Below are positions 43,034 to 54,502 of a DNA stretch of 64,000 nt, one piece after another (the stretch's first letter is position 1; the number at the start of each line of letters is the position of its first letter). Source of the stretch: Lasiosphaeris hirsuta (Eukaryota > Ascomycota > Sordariomycetes > Sordariales > Lasiosphaeriaceae); contig JAUKUA010000001.1 in NCBI GenBank assembly GCA_030549175.1, positions 4,402,001-4,466,000 of the forward strand, in the 5' to 3' direction. The notes beneath the pieces were generated by a model, which saw nothing but the letters and a program-made list of their open reading frames with translations, did no database searches and was not told the origin of the DNA. The position numbers were made by a program, and so were the translations under genes.

Positions 43034-46000
43034 CTAACCCCTAGGCTGCTCTTTCTCTCCTCCCTCCTCTAGATCCCCTTTCTCTCCTGTCCCTTCTTTC
43101 TCTTCCTTCTCCCCTTTCTCTCCCTTCAGTCTCTCCTTATACCTCTTCTTCTTTTCCCTCCTCCTCTCCCTCTCCTTTCTAAGCTTTATTCTTCTCTCCT
43201 TGCTGTCCTCGATACGCCTTTCCACTTCCTCTCGGTGCTGCATCTTTTGATAAAGCTCCATTGGCTCGTAGATCATGTCTTCGGACCAGTTGCATGACTC
43301 CAAAAACGCTTCCATTTTTCCAGCAAGTCTTGCCTCGAGATCAGCACGTGGGACCCGAGTTATCAATGGAGGACGCTTTCGAGAAGCCTCATGGTCAGGA
43401 TCGTTTTTGTTGAACCACCTTCTCATCGCCAAGTTTGCCAGCGATCTTGGGTCTGAGGCCGGGTCTAGTCCCGGCTTCTAGTCCTGGCTAGACTCCAAGT
43501 CTGGCTCTGATTCACATGCCGACTCCGGTTCCGACTCCGACCCCGGCTCCGTGTCCAACTCTGAGCCCAAGTCAGAATCCGAATCAGAGCTCAGGCCACG
43601 GATCCAACCCGAGTCATGCGCCTTCGTGTCGGCCAGAACGCGATAATCAGGTGCTTCAAATTTAAAGACTGGGTCCTCGTAACCCGTGACGGCCACTTCC
43701 CTCGCCGTGTCCAAGACCAGAGAGCCAAGCATCAGAACATGCAACGGCCTCAAGGCTCGACCATCTGGGCGGAACATGAGCAACTTCCCCATCGGGCTGC
43801 CATGATCCGCGTAATATTCAACGTCTGGAAGTTCCGGATCCTTCTTCTCCTTCGCATGGAAATCGAATAGCTCATCGAGTTGAGGAAGAAACGAATGGCG
43901 GGAGTCGGCGCCACCCAAGCCCTCGAAACTGAGATACCTCAACAAGCCCTCATCAATGATAGACATTCTGTTTTCGGACGACCCCATCCAACTAGCACAC
44001 CTGAGATTGAAATTCATGGTCGAGGACAAGTAGCATATCTCCAATGGCGGTCTATCCTCCTCCGCAAGTTCTTCCTCGGGCGGGCCCTCTTCTTCATCTG
44101 AAGCTTCCTCCCTGCCCGCCTGAGCCTTGTTCTCGCCCTCTTGAGCGGATTCCGAATCCGTGATTTGCGAAATACTACTGCTGGTATTAATCAGGACGGC
44201 TGGAAACAGTCTCCCTCCAAAACGAGCCACGTCCAGCAAGCCAAGATGACGCGGGTTACAAAGGAACGAGTCCGCCATTTCACGGAAGTCGCGCATGTTG
44301 ACGTCGCCGTCCGCCACGAATATCACAGACCCCATATAGGGTGCCCAGTGAGTCCGGTCCACCATATGTCCTAGTAGCCCTGTGTATAAAGTTTCGTTCA
44401 TGACCCCGTCGCCCTTCTCAAGCGCCTTTTTATTCAGGTCCTCTGACGTCGCGTACCACCAGTCCTGGGTCCCGATCCGCTTGTCTCTGCTTCTGTCCTC
44501 ATTGTTCTCCCTATTTTGCAAGACGTGTATTCCCCTGATGTATGGCGCCAGGGAGAATTTTTTGGGCCCTTTCCTGAGTACCCAGACAAATCTCGGTTTC
44601 CCCCAGTCTAGGCCGTACGTTTTGGCAGCTTTCTTCAGTGCGGCATCCATCAACTGAAACATATACTCTTTATTGGGCTGTTCGTCGACCTCGAGCTCGA
44701 ATTCGAATATGTCCGGGTCCTTTTGGGGGAAGAAGACAGCCCGGACGTGGTTAGGGCTGGGCCGCGGCGTGAGCTGGAGGGTGGTAGTATTGCAGAGGAC
44801 CTTGTGGACCTTGTAGTCCTCCCATTGGCAGTATTCCGAGCAATAGTAAATGTCCTTGCAGCGGCCGTAACACCTCGGGACGCCTTGAAGCTCGCCCAAG
44901 CAATTCGCACACAGCTCAGGAAGCTTCGCCGGCTTTGGAAGGACCCTGTCCAGGGGATTGACTGCGAAGTGGAATGCTTCCATCACAGTCCCGCGGCACA
45001 TCTGACCGTCATCCCCACCATAGTTTATTTTTAGGCAGGGTTCCTCGTCGCTGGTTGCGTATAGATCAGGCTGCAGCTTGCGCATTGCTTTGAACATAAG
45101 TGCCACAGAATGCTCATGACGCCTCAAATTTTTTGCGAATTCAGACTGCTCGGCGTCGATGTCGGGACATTTGTCTCCTCGGCCATACTTCCGACTCCGG
45201 ATGTTGATGATGCGACCCATCCCCGCTTCAAAATATTCCTTGCATAGCTTCTCTTGGATTTCGATCAGGCGATCTATCTCTTCTACCTTCATCGATATCA
45301 GAGCTTCCAATGTGGCGTCGTCTTTGTTGTTGGCCTCTAACGCTTCAACAGCCATGATAACAGGTTTATTGCTAGAGGTAGCGCCTGAAATAGGTGGTGA
45401 TTTGCCATATGCCCTCTCCTCATTGCTGACAGCCAAAAAGAGCGCGTCAAGCTCCTGCGACGACAAAGCCGAATCACGTGCGTCTGCAATCTCTTCGCAA
45501 ACTTCGGCCAGTACCTTCAACCCCTCGGCGCCGTCCCCGTCTTCAGTCGAATGCTCCGACTTCTTCTTCTTCAATAACTGTTTCCTCTTGTTTTTCGCAT
45601 AGTTCTTCCCCTTAACTTCGGAAAGATGGGACTCCCCCACTTCGGGCTGCTCTAGCTCAACTGCGCAAGGTGAGGTATCCAGCTCTTTTGAATCGCCGGG
45701 ATCTTTAGGATTAGGTAGGTTGTGGCTGGAACTTGTGTCCTCGCCCTTGGGACTCCCCAGATCAAAGACAGGCGCAGTACCCTCAACGCCAGCGCTATTA
45801 GCTGCGAAGTCGTCCTGCTGTTTAGCCTGTTCCGGATCGCTTGACTGTGGGACTGAGGCTGGCGAGCTTGGCTTCTCAACTTGGGGAAGACTGGTAGCAT
45901 CCTCCGCGTTGACGTTCTTATCGACAATTGGCGAAAGCTCCTGCGCCTTCTTACGGAGGGAGCAGGGGTCTAGCGTCAATGAGCGTTCGTCGCCACCAGC

Positions 46001-46915
46001 GTCAGCGACGAGGCCAACATCTTCTACACTTGCTTTGGCATCCGTACGGTCCGCGTCTGCCTCCTCGTGGCCAGCGTCGTCCTCCCCGTGGTCCGCGTCT
46101 GCCTCCCTGTCGCCAGCAACTGCCTCCTCTTCACAAATGTCTCCCTCCACATAACCTTCGGTCCCCTCCACGTAAGCTGCGTCCTCCTCGTATACGGCCC
46201 CTTCGACGTCAAGGTCTTCTCCTTCGCATCCCAGGTTCTCCCCGTAACCTCCATCTTCCAGTGTGTTCGTCTGTTCTGGTATCGGTGTATTTTCGGGTGC
46301 CAATTTGTCTTCGGGCGCCAGTGTCTCTTCCTGGGGTACCGATGTCAGAGAGTCGCCCGCGCAGAAGTCGGAGGAGGGGCTCGTCTCGTTCACGTCGGCC
46401 ACGTCGGCCACGTCGGCCACATCGACCTGTTCACTTTGGTAATTAGACGCATCGAGTGCCGCTTTGTCGCCGTCGATGGTTTCTGGCTGGAGGCTATGGC
46501 TAGAGTGCTTTTCGTCGTCGAACTGCACCAAGAGGCCGGCATCCTCGGCGGAAATAATTCCGGTCGTGTAGGTGAAATATTCCGAACTTTCGGAGCAAAG
46601 GAATGAGGCGGCGGGTTCGTCGTCATTGGCGGCAAATACGATACGACTCTCCAGCGGATCAAATATGTATCGTTTGTAATCGGCTGCTGGCCAGTTTAAT
46701 AGACTAGGGCCTGGAACGGGTAGGGACTTTTGGTCTTTGAATCCGAGGAGATGGGTGTCCTGGGCAGCAGCAGCAGCCCCCGAAATTCTTTGCAACCTGA
46801 ACAAGATGGCAGCCTCCTCTGCGCAAATCCTCGTTTGAAGATATGCTTGCTCCTCCATGCTGTGTCGACGATAGGTTAGTATGCGAATCGACGGTTCGAG
46901 GTATTCTTGGGGCAT
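43034..46915 (-). CDS. Very large MYND-type zinc-finger protein, frame interrupted by one TAG
   Basis: From ATG 46915 (MPQEYLEPSIRILTYRRHSM) the frame runs without introns to a TAG at 43480-43478, 1145 residues. It then stays open in the same frame for 147 further codons to a TAG at 43034. Layout: N-terminal region; a long acidic low-complexity stretch (about residues 160-330, many EDD/EEE and ADxxD repeats); a Lys-rich KNKRKQLLKKKKSE segment (possible nuclear signal); a helical part; then a MYND finger CANCLGEL..CYGRCKDIYYCSEYCQWEDYKVHKVLC with the expected Cys/His ligands; a conserved region (VWVLRKGPKKFSLAPYIRG); and a Ser/Glu tail. The part after the TAG is coding-like (ANLAMRRWFNKND.., WSEDMIYEPMELYQKMQH, basic coiled coil). 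MYND fingers bind proline-rich partners; the role is unknown. Confidence 0.75.
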
Positions 46916-47439
46916 TTTGGGACCCACGTGGCGAGAGCTGGCGTCCAGCACTGAACTGGATGTCTTGCTCGAACACGGCGCAAGTTGGTTTGAGATGGGT
47001 TGCTAGTAGCCTGGGAGAAGTGCCGCGTGCTGGGCCGCGTAGGCCGTATGACGTATCAGCGAGTGCTCAACAAGTACAAATAAGTCGATATAACATAGGC
47101 GCAACGAGTTTCCTCGTGTAGGCACAGAGGCGAGGCATCCGCTGCGATAGACTGGAAATGCTTGTCGGAGCCACGGACTTGGCCAGATCCTCTACCTTCT
47201 AGCTGAATGGGACCTCCAAGGCAAGCACCCATCACGTTCACATCTGCCAAAAAGGCAAGAGTGCTTCACACACGCTTGGGGGCGCCAATCACTGCAAATG
47301 CTGGGGAAAGTTGGAGCTAAACTTGTAGACTTGATAAGGTAAGATACCTAGTTTCAAGGTAGCTGCTACTATGGATTTTGTGATTCCAATTATCGCCAGC
47401 TGCATATTCTGAGTCGGCGCGTTACATTTTGATCCAACT

Positions 47440-47461
47440 CCCCCCCCCCCCCCCCCCAAAA
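47440..47461. repeat. Homopolymer junction C18-A4
   Basis: 18 C followed by 4 A, starting 20 bp beyond the stop codon of the superoxide dismutase gene and so probably within its 3' UTR. Confidence 0.9.
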
Positions 47462-47481
47462 TTGCGCAACCGGGGCCCCCA

Positions 47482-48178
47482 TCACTTGGCCACCTTGCGG
47501 AGCGTCGCGCAAGCGATCCGGGCCGAGCTTGCGTCGTGGAAGACAATAGCGCGGTCGCCGATATACCCGAGCATGATCTTGTCCAGAGCCGAATATGCGT
47601 CGTTGAAGCTGAGAGGAGCCGGGTGTCAACAAGTTGTGTCCTACCGCGTGGGCTGGGGGCGGATACTCACGTCTTGAGGGCAGTAGGTCCTGTGACCTTG
47701 CCGTACTTTCCAGAGAGATCTCCTACCTCGCACGTCTGGGGAAAGGCGCTAGCGCAGGGCGGGTCAGTGCCGCGCACAAACGAGTCGAGGTGAGTGCCAG
47801 TGTCGGCGCAGCTGCCGCTCTCGGGCACTGCTTTCAGGTGGACGTGGAAGCCTGGCGCGCGAGGACAAAGGTCAGTACACGACAAAACATAATGATACTA
47901 AATACCCAGGTAAGGTAGGTGGGCCTACTGAATGGCCCCTTCTCTGTCGGCAATCCTGTCACGTCGACTGTGAAGTTGACGCCAATGGCTGCGCCGACGG
48001 CCGTCACGGTGCCCTTGACACCCTGGCTTCCGTCGAATTTCGCGACCCAGACCTCGCCGACAGGGTTGTTCTTGACCTGCCGCGCATCACCCATCTTGCC
48101 AGTAACGGTGCCATTGGTGGTTTGGCAGGCCGCAAGGGTGGCGGCGCCCAGCAGGCTGATGAGCGAGGGGAGATGCAT
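47482..48178 (-). CDS. Secreted copper-only superoxide dismutase-like protein
   Basis: Three exons (48178-47929, 47851-47671, 47608-47482) encode 185 residues. A clear signal peptide opens the protein (MHLPSLISLLGAATLAAC). Copper ligands of the Cu/Zn-SOD fold are present: FHVH (two His), the His in DTGTHLD, and the His in VFHDAS. The zinc loop lacks the usual second and third His (RGTDPP, CEVGD), as in extracellular copper-only SODs such as yeast SOD5. Cysteines are CADTG, PPCA, TCEVGD and the C-terminal RIACA. It should dismutate superoxide at the cell surface or outside, against host- or self-made oxygen radicals; the lack of a GPI tail suggests a soluble form. The introns are 77 and 62 nt. 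The gene looks intact. Confidence 0.87.
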
Positions 48179-49359
48179 CTTTTTCTCAGCGTTATTGGCT
48201 GCTCAGGGGGAACCAGGGAGTCGGGACTTGGGGGCTCGGGGTCGACCGGGAAGAGGATGCTCGTCAATGAATGAAAGCGGAGGCTATGGGTCAACCGTTC
48301 TATATAATGGTCTGATGGCGGGTCCGAGGTTCCCATGCTTTCATGTCCGCCGGCTCCCAGGGGCAGGGCAACGCGGCGCAAATGTATTTACGGAGCAATC
48401 AAGACATCGCAGGCATTCGTAGCGATTGCCAGTTGTGGCACTGGGGGTCCGGGACAGCAGAAAAGAATAAACAAGGGCATTTCCTGCCAATCTCTATCAA
48501 TCCAGTCCAAAATGCGGTTCCCCCTCCCGGCTGTATGGATAAGTTACTTCAATCCGCGATCGCCAAGCAGGGGTAAGTGGTGGTTCGGAGCGAATGCAAT
48601 ATCGGCATGTTGTCTGGAGCCGCGCCTTCATCTATACCTTCCCCGGAGGCAATATAAGCGCCTGTATAGCCAGGTAGCATAACTCAAATTCCCAACGACC
48701 GGACTCCGGAAAAGGGATAAAAGCACCACCAGTCTACGCATAAACGAGCCGGCGCTGAGCCCCGAGATATACTTGGCGACAAGAAATATTTCCCGACCCA
48801 AAAAGGTACTTCCGCTTGCCTTCGTCATCCCTTTCCGTCGCATCTTTTGCCCGTTTCTCCCGGATCTCTCGGCACGCCAAGCCTCGTGCTGCTGACGACA
48901 ACCGCTTCGATAACGAGCGTCCTTCGGAGCCGAACATAGATGGAAGCCAATACATCAAGGCCATTCCGAAGGAGAAAACATATTGAAGAGAAGCGACCTC
49001 ATTTATACTGCGGTAGTGTTCCTTGGCAGCTGGTTTGTATCTGCTGCACTACGGTACCTCGCAAGTCTTGGCATGATGTGAGAGCATTGGCGAAACCACT
49101 CGCATCAGCGCTGCGGGTTGATTCCAACTTCAAGGCTTCGGGTTTGGGAAAAAGAATGCTGGCCTCAAAATTGCAGACGCATTGGCTCATGACTTCGACT
49201 TGTCAAGACACCCCATGCGCACCGCATGGTGCATCTCGAATTTATGCCAAGGACAAATGAGTAACCTACGATCCAGCTCTGGTCTTATTCGTTGGGCCCT
49301 GCCAAGCCGGCAACTCACCAGGTGTCGGGGTATCTGGGGCCATTGCTAATAAACCCCTT
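48179..49359. other. Intergenic, dismutase promoter side
   Basis: No supported gene; the region carries the dismutase 5' flank. Short frames lack motifs. Confidence 0.4.
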
Positions 49360-50100
49360 CAACGAAACCTCCGCCAAGCGCCGCGAGCACTACCGGTATC
49401 GTTACGCCAATTACCACTGCTGCGCCGGTCGACAGGCTCGGGCTGGAGGATGTGATATCCGAAATAGCGGTCTTGGAGGTGAGAGAGGTCCCCGACGAGG
49501 AAGAGTCAGAACGACTGGACGACGACGTTGCGGTAGAGTGACCACGAATGTATGTGTCTGTTGGTTAGTGGACCATTCTCACACCATATGCGTTGATCCC
49601 TTCAGGAGCGATGAAGATGTCGGTTGTGGTGAAAGGAGAGATTGGCTACCCCTTGACGAGGTATAAGTGAGGACTGTTCCGGGGGACTCTGGTGCTACCC
49701 ATGTGCAGAACATCACCTTCCATATTTCTTTCGGCTAGTCGTGTTCATGTTCTGCGTGGCACATGGTCGCAGAATCTAACTTTGCGCAGGACCCCACTGC
49801 TTCGTGACCCGGAAACCATTCAATGAGGTCGAGCAATAGCTCTGACGGTTGGCACATACCAGATCACGGTGTTGATACTACCGACTCCTAGGTTGTCGTT
49901 ACATGCACTCCAATAGCCACTTGGGCAAAATATGCCCGGCGAAAAGAAGGCGGTTGCATTTTGGAGAACCCGGATGGTAAACATTCTGGTTTGTCATCAA
50001 ACATGAATACGCTGGGCCCGGAGAGCCCATCGCAACCACTCGCAGTCGCAGTGAAGGTCGTTGAGGGGGTTAAATGGGAACACGGAAACGACGGGGATTA
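49360..50100 (-). pseudogene. Decayed cell-surface protein with Ser/Thr stalk and one TM helix
   Basis: Minus-strand pieces in several frames make one familiar outline: TFTATASGCDGLSGPSVFMF, DDKPECLPSGF, FCPSGYWSACNDNLGVGSIN, LLLDLIEWFPGHEAVG, FCTWVAPESPGTVLTYTSS, then a Ser-rich stalk (SSSSRSDSSSSGTSLTSK) and a membrane helix (GAAVVIGVTIPVVLAALGGG). Stops and frame slips separate the pieces, and the signal peptide is not found. Intact relatives are secreted or plasma-membrane proteins of unknown role with a Cys-rich outer domain. Coordinates are approximate. Confidence 0.45.
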
Positions 50101-51010
50101 GATAAACTAAAGTCGACGCTATCTAGTCTTGGTTTGTACGGTCAACTTTGTCGGGTACTTCGCCCGATCGAGGGCCGCAGTGATTGAACAAAGGCTTTGG
50201 GAAGCCGCGGAGTGCGAAATGTTGTTGCGAGGTGGTCAAGTCGGGTTTGGAGTGGAAACAAGTCAAAAAAGTCGGAGGAGAAGGGCGTGAGATAGGCCTC
50301 TCGGAAGTTCCGCGCTCCAGCCTAGCATGCTTGGCATTCAATCGGGTTCTTCAGTTGGGTATCTTCAATCGGGTGTCCAATGATGCTTTGGCGTGCTGGA
50401 TATTGTCAACAGCCTCAGGGTGGCTGGAGAAGACCCCATGTTTGGGGACTCTGAGCCGACCGAATCGCCGCTCAAGACGGGATGGATGTTACGGATACTG
50501 TTGTAGTTGTGCAGCGCAAGGTGAGGCCCGATTGCGACTCACCGTTTCGCTGGGTGGCGTTGTCGCCCTGGTGAAATGAACGAGTTCATTTGAAGTATGG
50601 ATACAGCAGGAGCAAAAAGGGACATTGGAGCTCAGATGAAGGAAAAATTCAATGTACTGAAAGAGTTTATCATTGGATGTCTATGCCGGGTGAAGGGGCC
50701 CTTCATTGCTTGGAACGTCAATTGGGGGCTGCGACTGGGTAAGGTGAGGTGAGGAAGGTTGACTTGGGTTGGCTTGGTGCTCGTTGTGGAGTGGTGCGAT
50801 AAGATAACATTGTGAAGGGTGGCCCGAGCTTGGAGCGGGCTTGGGGCAGGCGGGGCGGGTAATTTATCCTCCGTGCGCGCCCACACACCACGGAAGCCAG
50901 GCCGAAATTTGCAAATCCACGCGAAAATATTCGAGGCTCAAGTAACGACAACCCGCCAACCCACCAACACTTCGACCTCACCACATCACGACAACTCCCG
51001 AGCCGTCAAA
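50101..51010. other. Promoter and leader of the eL42 gene
   Basis: Shared upstream region of eL42 (rightward) and the decayed surface gene (leftward). A long A/C-rich leader precedes the ATG at 51011. No other gene is seen. Confidence 0.45.
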
Positions 51011-51936
51011 ATGGTGAACGTACCGAAGACCCGGAAGACCTACTGCAAGAGCCGTGAGTGCGGCAAGCACACTCTGCACAAGGTCACCCAGTACAAGGCG
51101 GGTAAGGCCTCGAGCTTCGCCCAGGGAAAGCGTCGTTACGACCGCAAGCAGTCGGGTTACGGTGGTCAGACCAAGCCCGTTTTCCACAAGAAGGCGAAGA
51201 CCACCAAGAAGATCGTATTGCGACTGGTGAGGCAGCCTGTTTATCTTCCGAAGGTTGACGAGAAGCTAAATTTTGGCGATTAGGAATGTTCGTCATGCAA
51301 GGCCAAGAAGCAGCTCCCGCTCAAGCGGTGCAAGCACTTTGAGCTTGGGTAAGTCTTTCTAGTGACATGAATTTCCCCCTCCGGACATCGACCCTATCCA
51401 TTGCGCCGATCGACACCCCCCACGACTGGCGAACCTTTGCTCGACGCCTCGACCGGTTGCCCTCCCGAGATACCCCGCTTCCACGACACGAAGACGGCTA
51501 CCATATGCGACACCGTTATAACTTGGCGGGAACTCGAAGCTGGGGTGTTTGTGCCCATGCAGCGCCACGCGATGCGAAGAGTGGTGACTCGTTGGGCTAC
51601 TTTGTCTGCCTAGTTCCATGGCCAAAACTTGCTTCAGGATGTCCTGAGCTTCCGCTCGGGCAATGTCCTCAAACACTTTGCCTTCCATGGTGGGAAGGTG
51701 ATCTAGCTTGACAGACCACATCATTACTCTGTCGCAGGCAGGGGCTGCGCGACAATCTCAATGACCGAATCCAGCCCATCGAGCTCCGAACACGTGTTGG
51801 ATTCCAGGTTGCACCAAACTCCCAGACTCCTCACGTCACTCGAAATCATCCGGACATATACTCCTTTTGGTACCTGATGCTGACTATGAGAAACAGTGGT
51901 GACAAGAAGACCAAGGGTGCCGCCCTTGTGTTTTAA
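51011..51936 (+). CDS. RPL42: 60S ribosomal protein eL42 (L44/L36a)
   Basis: Three exons (51011-51226, 51284-51348, 51897-51936) encode exactly 106 residues, the standard eukaryotic length. It begins [20 protein letters not shown] and runs through [20 protein letters not shown] and [14 protein letters not shown]. The zinc-binding Cys pairs are C-KSRE-C near the start and ECSSCKAKK later, and the end is [13 protein letters not shown]. The protein sits near the E site of the large subunit. Intron 1 is 57 nt; intron 2 is 548 nt, unusually long for this genome, with a proper donor (GTAAGT), branch (GCTGAC) and acceptor (AACAG). Ideal housekeeping marker; intact. Confidence 0.97.
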
Positions 51937-54502
51937 GCGACCGTCGAGTGGGAATTTAGGTAGTGGCAAGATGGGAGGACGGGCTTGGGCTTCCGTACCC
52001 TGGCTCTCGACATGCGCATTCTGTCGGGACCCGGGAAGTGGTTTTCGACCCTGACATGGAAAAGTTGGGCTTAGAAAGGGACATGTACATGGGCATGGAT
52101 GGTTTGGACGCGGAACAATGAGCACAATACCATGTTTGGGGCGTTTCGTCTGCACTTCAATCAACGAATGATGCTATGGATCACTGCATGCACCCAACCC
52201 CCCTTCCCCCCTCCAGTCTGGCGTTTTGGCCACCGTCACAATAAACGCCTGTCTTCCTGGCCCTAAGAATGCCATCTTAGTCTTGCACCAGTTTCACCTA
52301 AAGATTGCGTCCATTGATGGGGTGGTGGGTTCAAAATCTTTCGGCAATTGCGAGTAACGTGAAGCTGTACTTGGTCAGTCAGGACGGACCTCCGAAATAT
52401 CCTCGACTGACAACACATCTCATCAACGTACTGTGCTTTTCTGTCTCCCTCGACCGTCTAGACCTGCCGCCTTCCCCTATGCCACAAAAGTCAACATTGC
52501 GGATTGTCAGATCGCCGCCAAGGCCGGGACATCTCTGGTGACCTCATGATATGTACGCACTCCCTGTGGCTGGACTTTTGAACTGCAGCTGGCGAAAGAA
52601 GGAGGCCCAAGAGCTTATTTACCTTCAATGCTTTCTGATGAGATGCTGTCTCGTTTGATCTGCGATTGCCGAGAATCTCGTGTCTTTCGACGAGAGTCTA
52701 CAAAAGACTAATAGCTTGAGTTCACATGGATCTCTGTGTGGATGGAAATTCTCAAGCTCGGCAGCTTCAAGGACATTCGCAGTCCGAGTGGCATTCCCAT
52801 GCCCTGGTGCTCACATGGTTGTGGGCTTGAAACATGCATCGGGGCGGCCTCCATGGCATCCCGTCACCAGCGGCGCACCTCCCGCAGCTTTAGGGTGGGT
52901 TGCGTGACTTCTGCGTGGGCAGGGTGGCGCAGCAGACTCCGCCCACTCACTTGGTCTGGCCGTCTTGTAAACGAGAGTCTCTGGGCATGGATTACCTGAG
53001 GGCGCCACGGCGCGCACCACAAACTTTTTTTTTGGGGGGGGGGGGGGCGGGGGGGCTTCAATTTTTTCGTATTGGGAGTGAGAATCGCGATCTGTGGCTC
53101 GTGTATTGACGAGTCGCCACCCCAGGTACTGCCGATTGTTCATTTCGATGCTCAAGTGCTATGTGACATGTCTCGCACTATCTGCATGATATTATTAAGG
53201 TAGCACCAATATGCGAAGGTATCGGCTGCTCTTCAAATATTTGAATACAAATAACCGGGGAGCCGGGTTGTTGTTCGCTCGTCAAGTCAAGGTGCTGACT
53301 ACTGGACGTCAGGTAGGGGAAGCCCTGCACAAGCTTAAATCCGAGTGCGTGGACTTGACTTGAGGCCAGCACCGTCCTGGAGCTACTTACACCTTTGACC
53401 AAAACCAAAACAGCCGCTTTTGAAATAAAGACTGAGCTTGAGTATTTGTACCTCCGCGCGGGCGTAGGTAGGTAGCTTTTTGCATTGCTGATACTCTCTG
53501 CCTTCAGACCTCCTTTTTATAGAGGTGGCGGGGAGGCCAGAACAGAACCCGAAGCGAGCGGGCCAGACCACTGCATTGGCAAAATTTCAGCAGGTCTCGA
53601 GCATTTCAGCCCGCGATGCTAGCCCGATCTGGGCTCCAATCTTGATGCCAAGACTGATATGCAATGAGAAGCTAATATTCGGCTGTAACCTTGCGAGGCG
53701 AGGGCATTTGGAAAATAGTCGCCGTCATCAGTCAAAGGACTTGGAAGGTTGGTAGCAAACAAAGACGCGAGGCCACTGATAATAGTATGAATGGCTTTGC
53801 ATCTGTGTCTTGGAACCAACATGGAACGAGGAAAATGACTGCGACAAAGGAGCCAAGAAAAGTCGGCCTCTGGTGGCGGTGACAACCCTTGCAATCGCGC
53901 GCAAGCGTAGCCACATGGGAGATATTCGTCCACCTCGCCAATCCGGACGCGACAATGGCTCGAGCTTGGGAGAGATGGCGCGCCCAGCGGCGTAGCTCGT
54001 CCTATCGTTGCACCCGCCATGCCAATAGCAGCAGTGCTAAGCCGTCGAAATAAAGCCACGGTACGGGGAGCGGCAGGGGATTGGTCCTCAGCCGCAATGC
54101 AGTCGTTCGGGATCGCAGAGCGTTGCAGGCACGGTGGTGTCGACTCACCAGCCCAGGTGCCCAATGTGAGCAATATGAGGACGCCCGCCGCCAGATCTGG
54201 CACACCTTGTGAAATTCACATGCATATATATCTTTTCTGGTTTTGTTGGTCGTGCCCGCTTCGGGATTGGGGGGTTCCTGGCCGATTTTGCGACTCGCAG
54301 AGTAAACACTGATACAAGTTCAAGTGGATTTTTTTCACCACAGGCTGCCGATGCCGACCATAATAAACTGGGAGCGACAAGCTTGATTCGAAACGGAGAC
54401 GGGAAACGGGAAACGGCGCGGGGCGAGGACTGGCAGCTGCCAGGCGACCTTGGAGGAGAGCCCCACGGCGGGGGAAGCAGCGATAGCCCCCGATCTTTAG
54501 CA
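51937..54502. other. Intergenic; contains T9-G14 homopolymer junction
   Basis: About 2.5 kb with no supported gene. The T9-G14 run, then C and more G, is at 53025-53055. The segment just before 54503 may be the 5' leader of the DUF3433-like gene; its frame is open from 54209 but the extra N-terminus looks non-coding. Confidence 0.45.
53025..53047 (+). repeat. Homopolymer junction T9-G14
   Basis: Nine T followed by 14 G, one C and seven more G. Confidence 0.9.
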
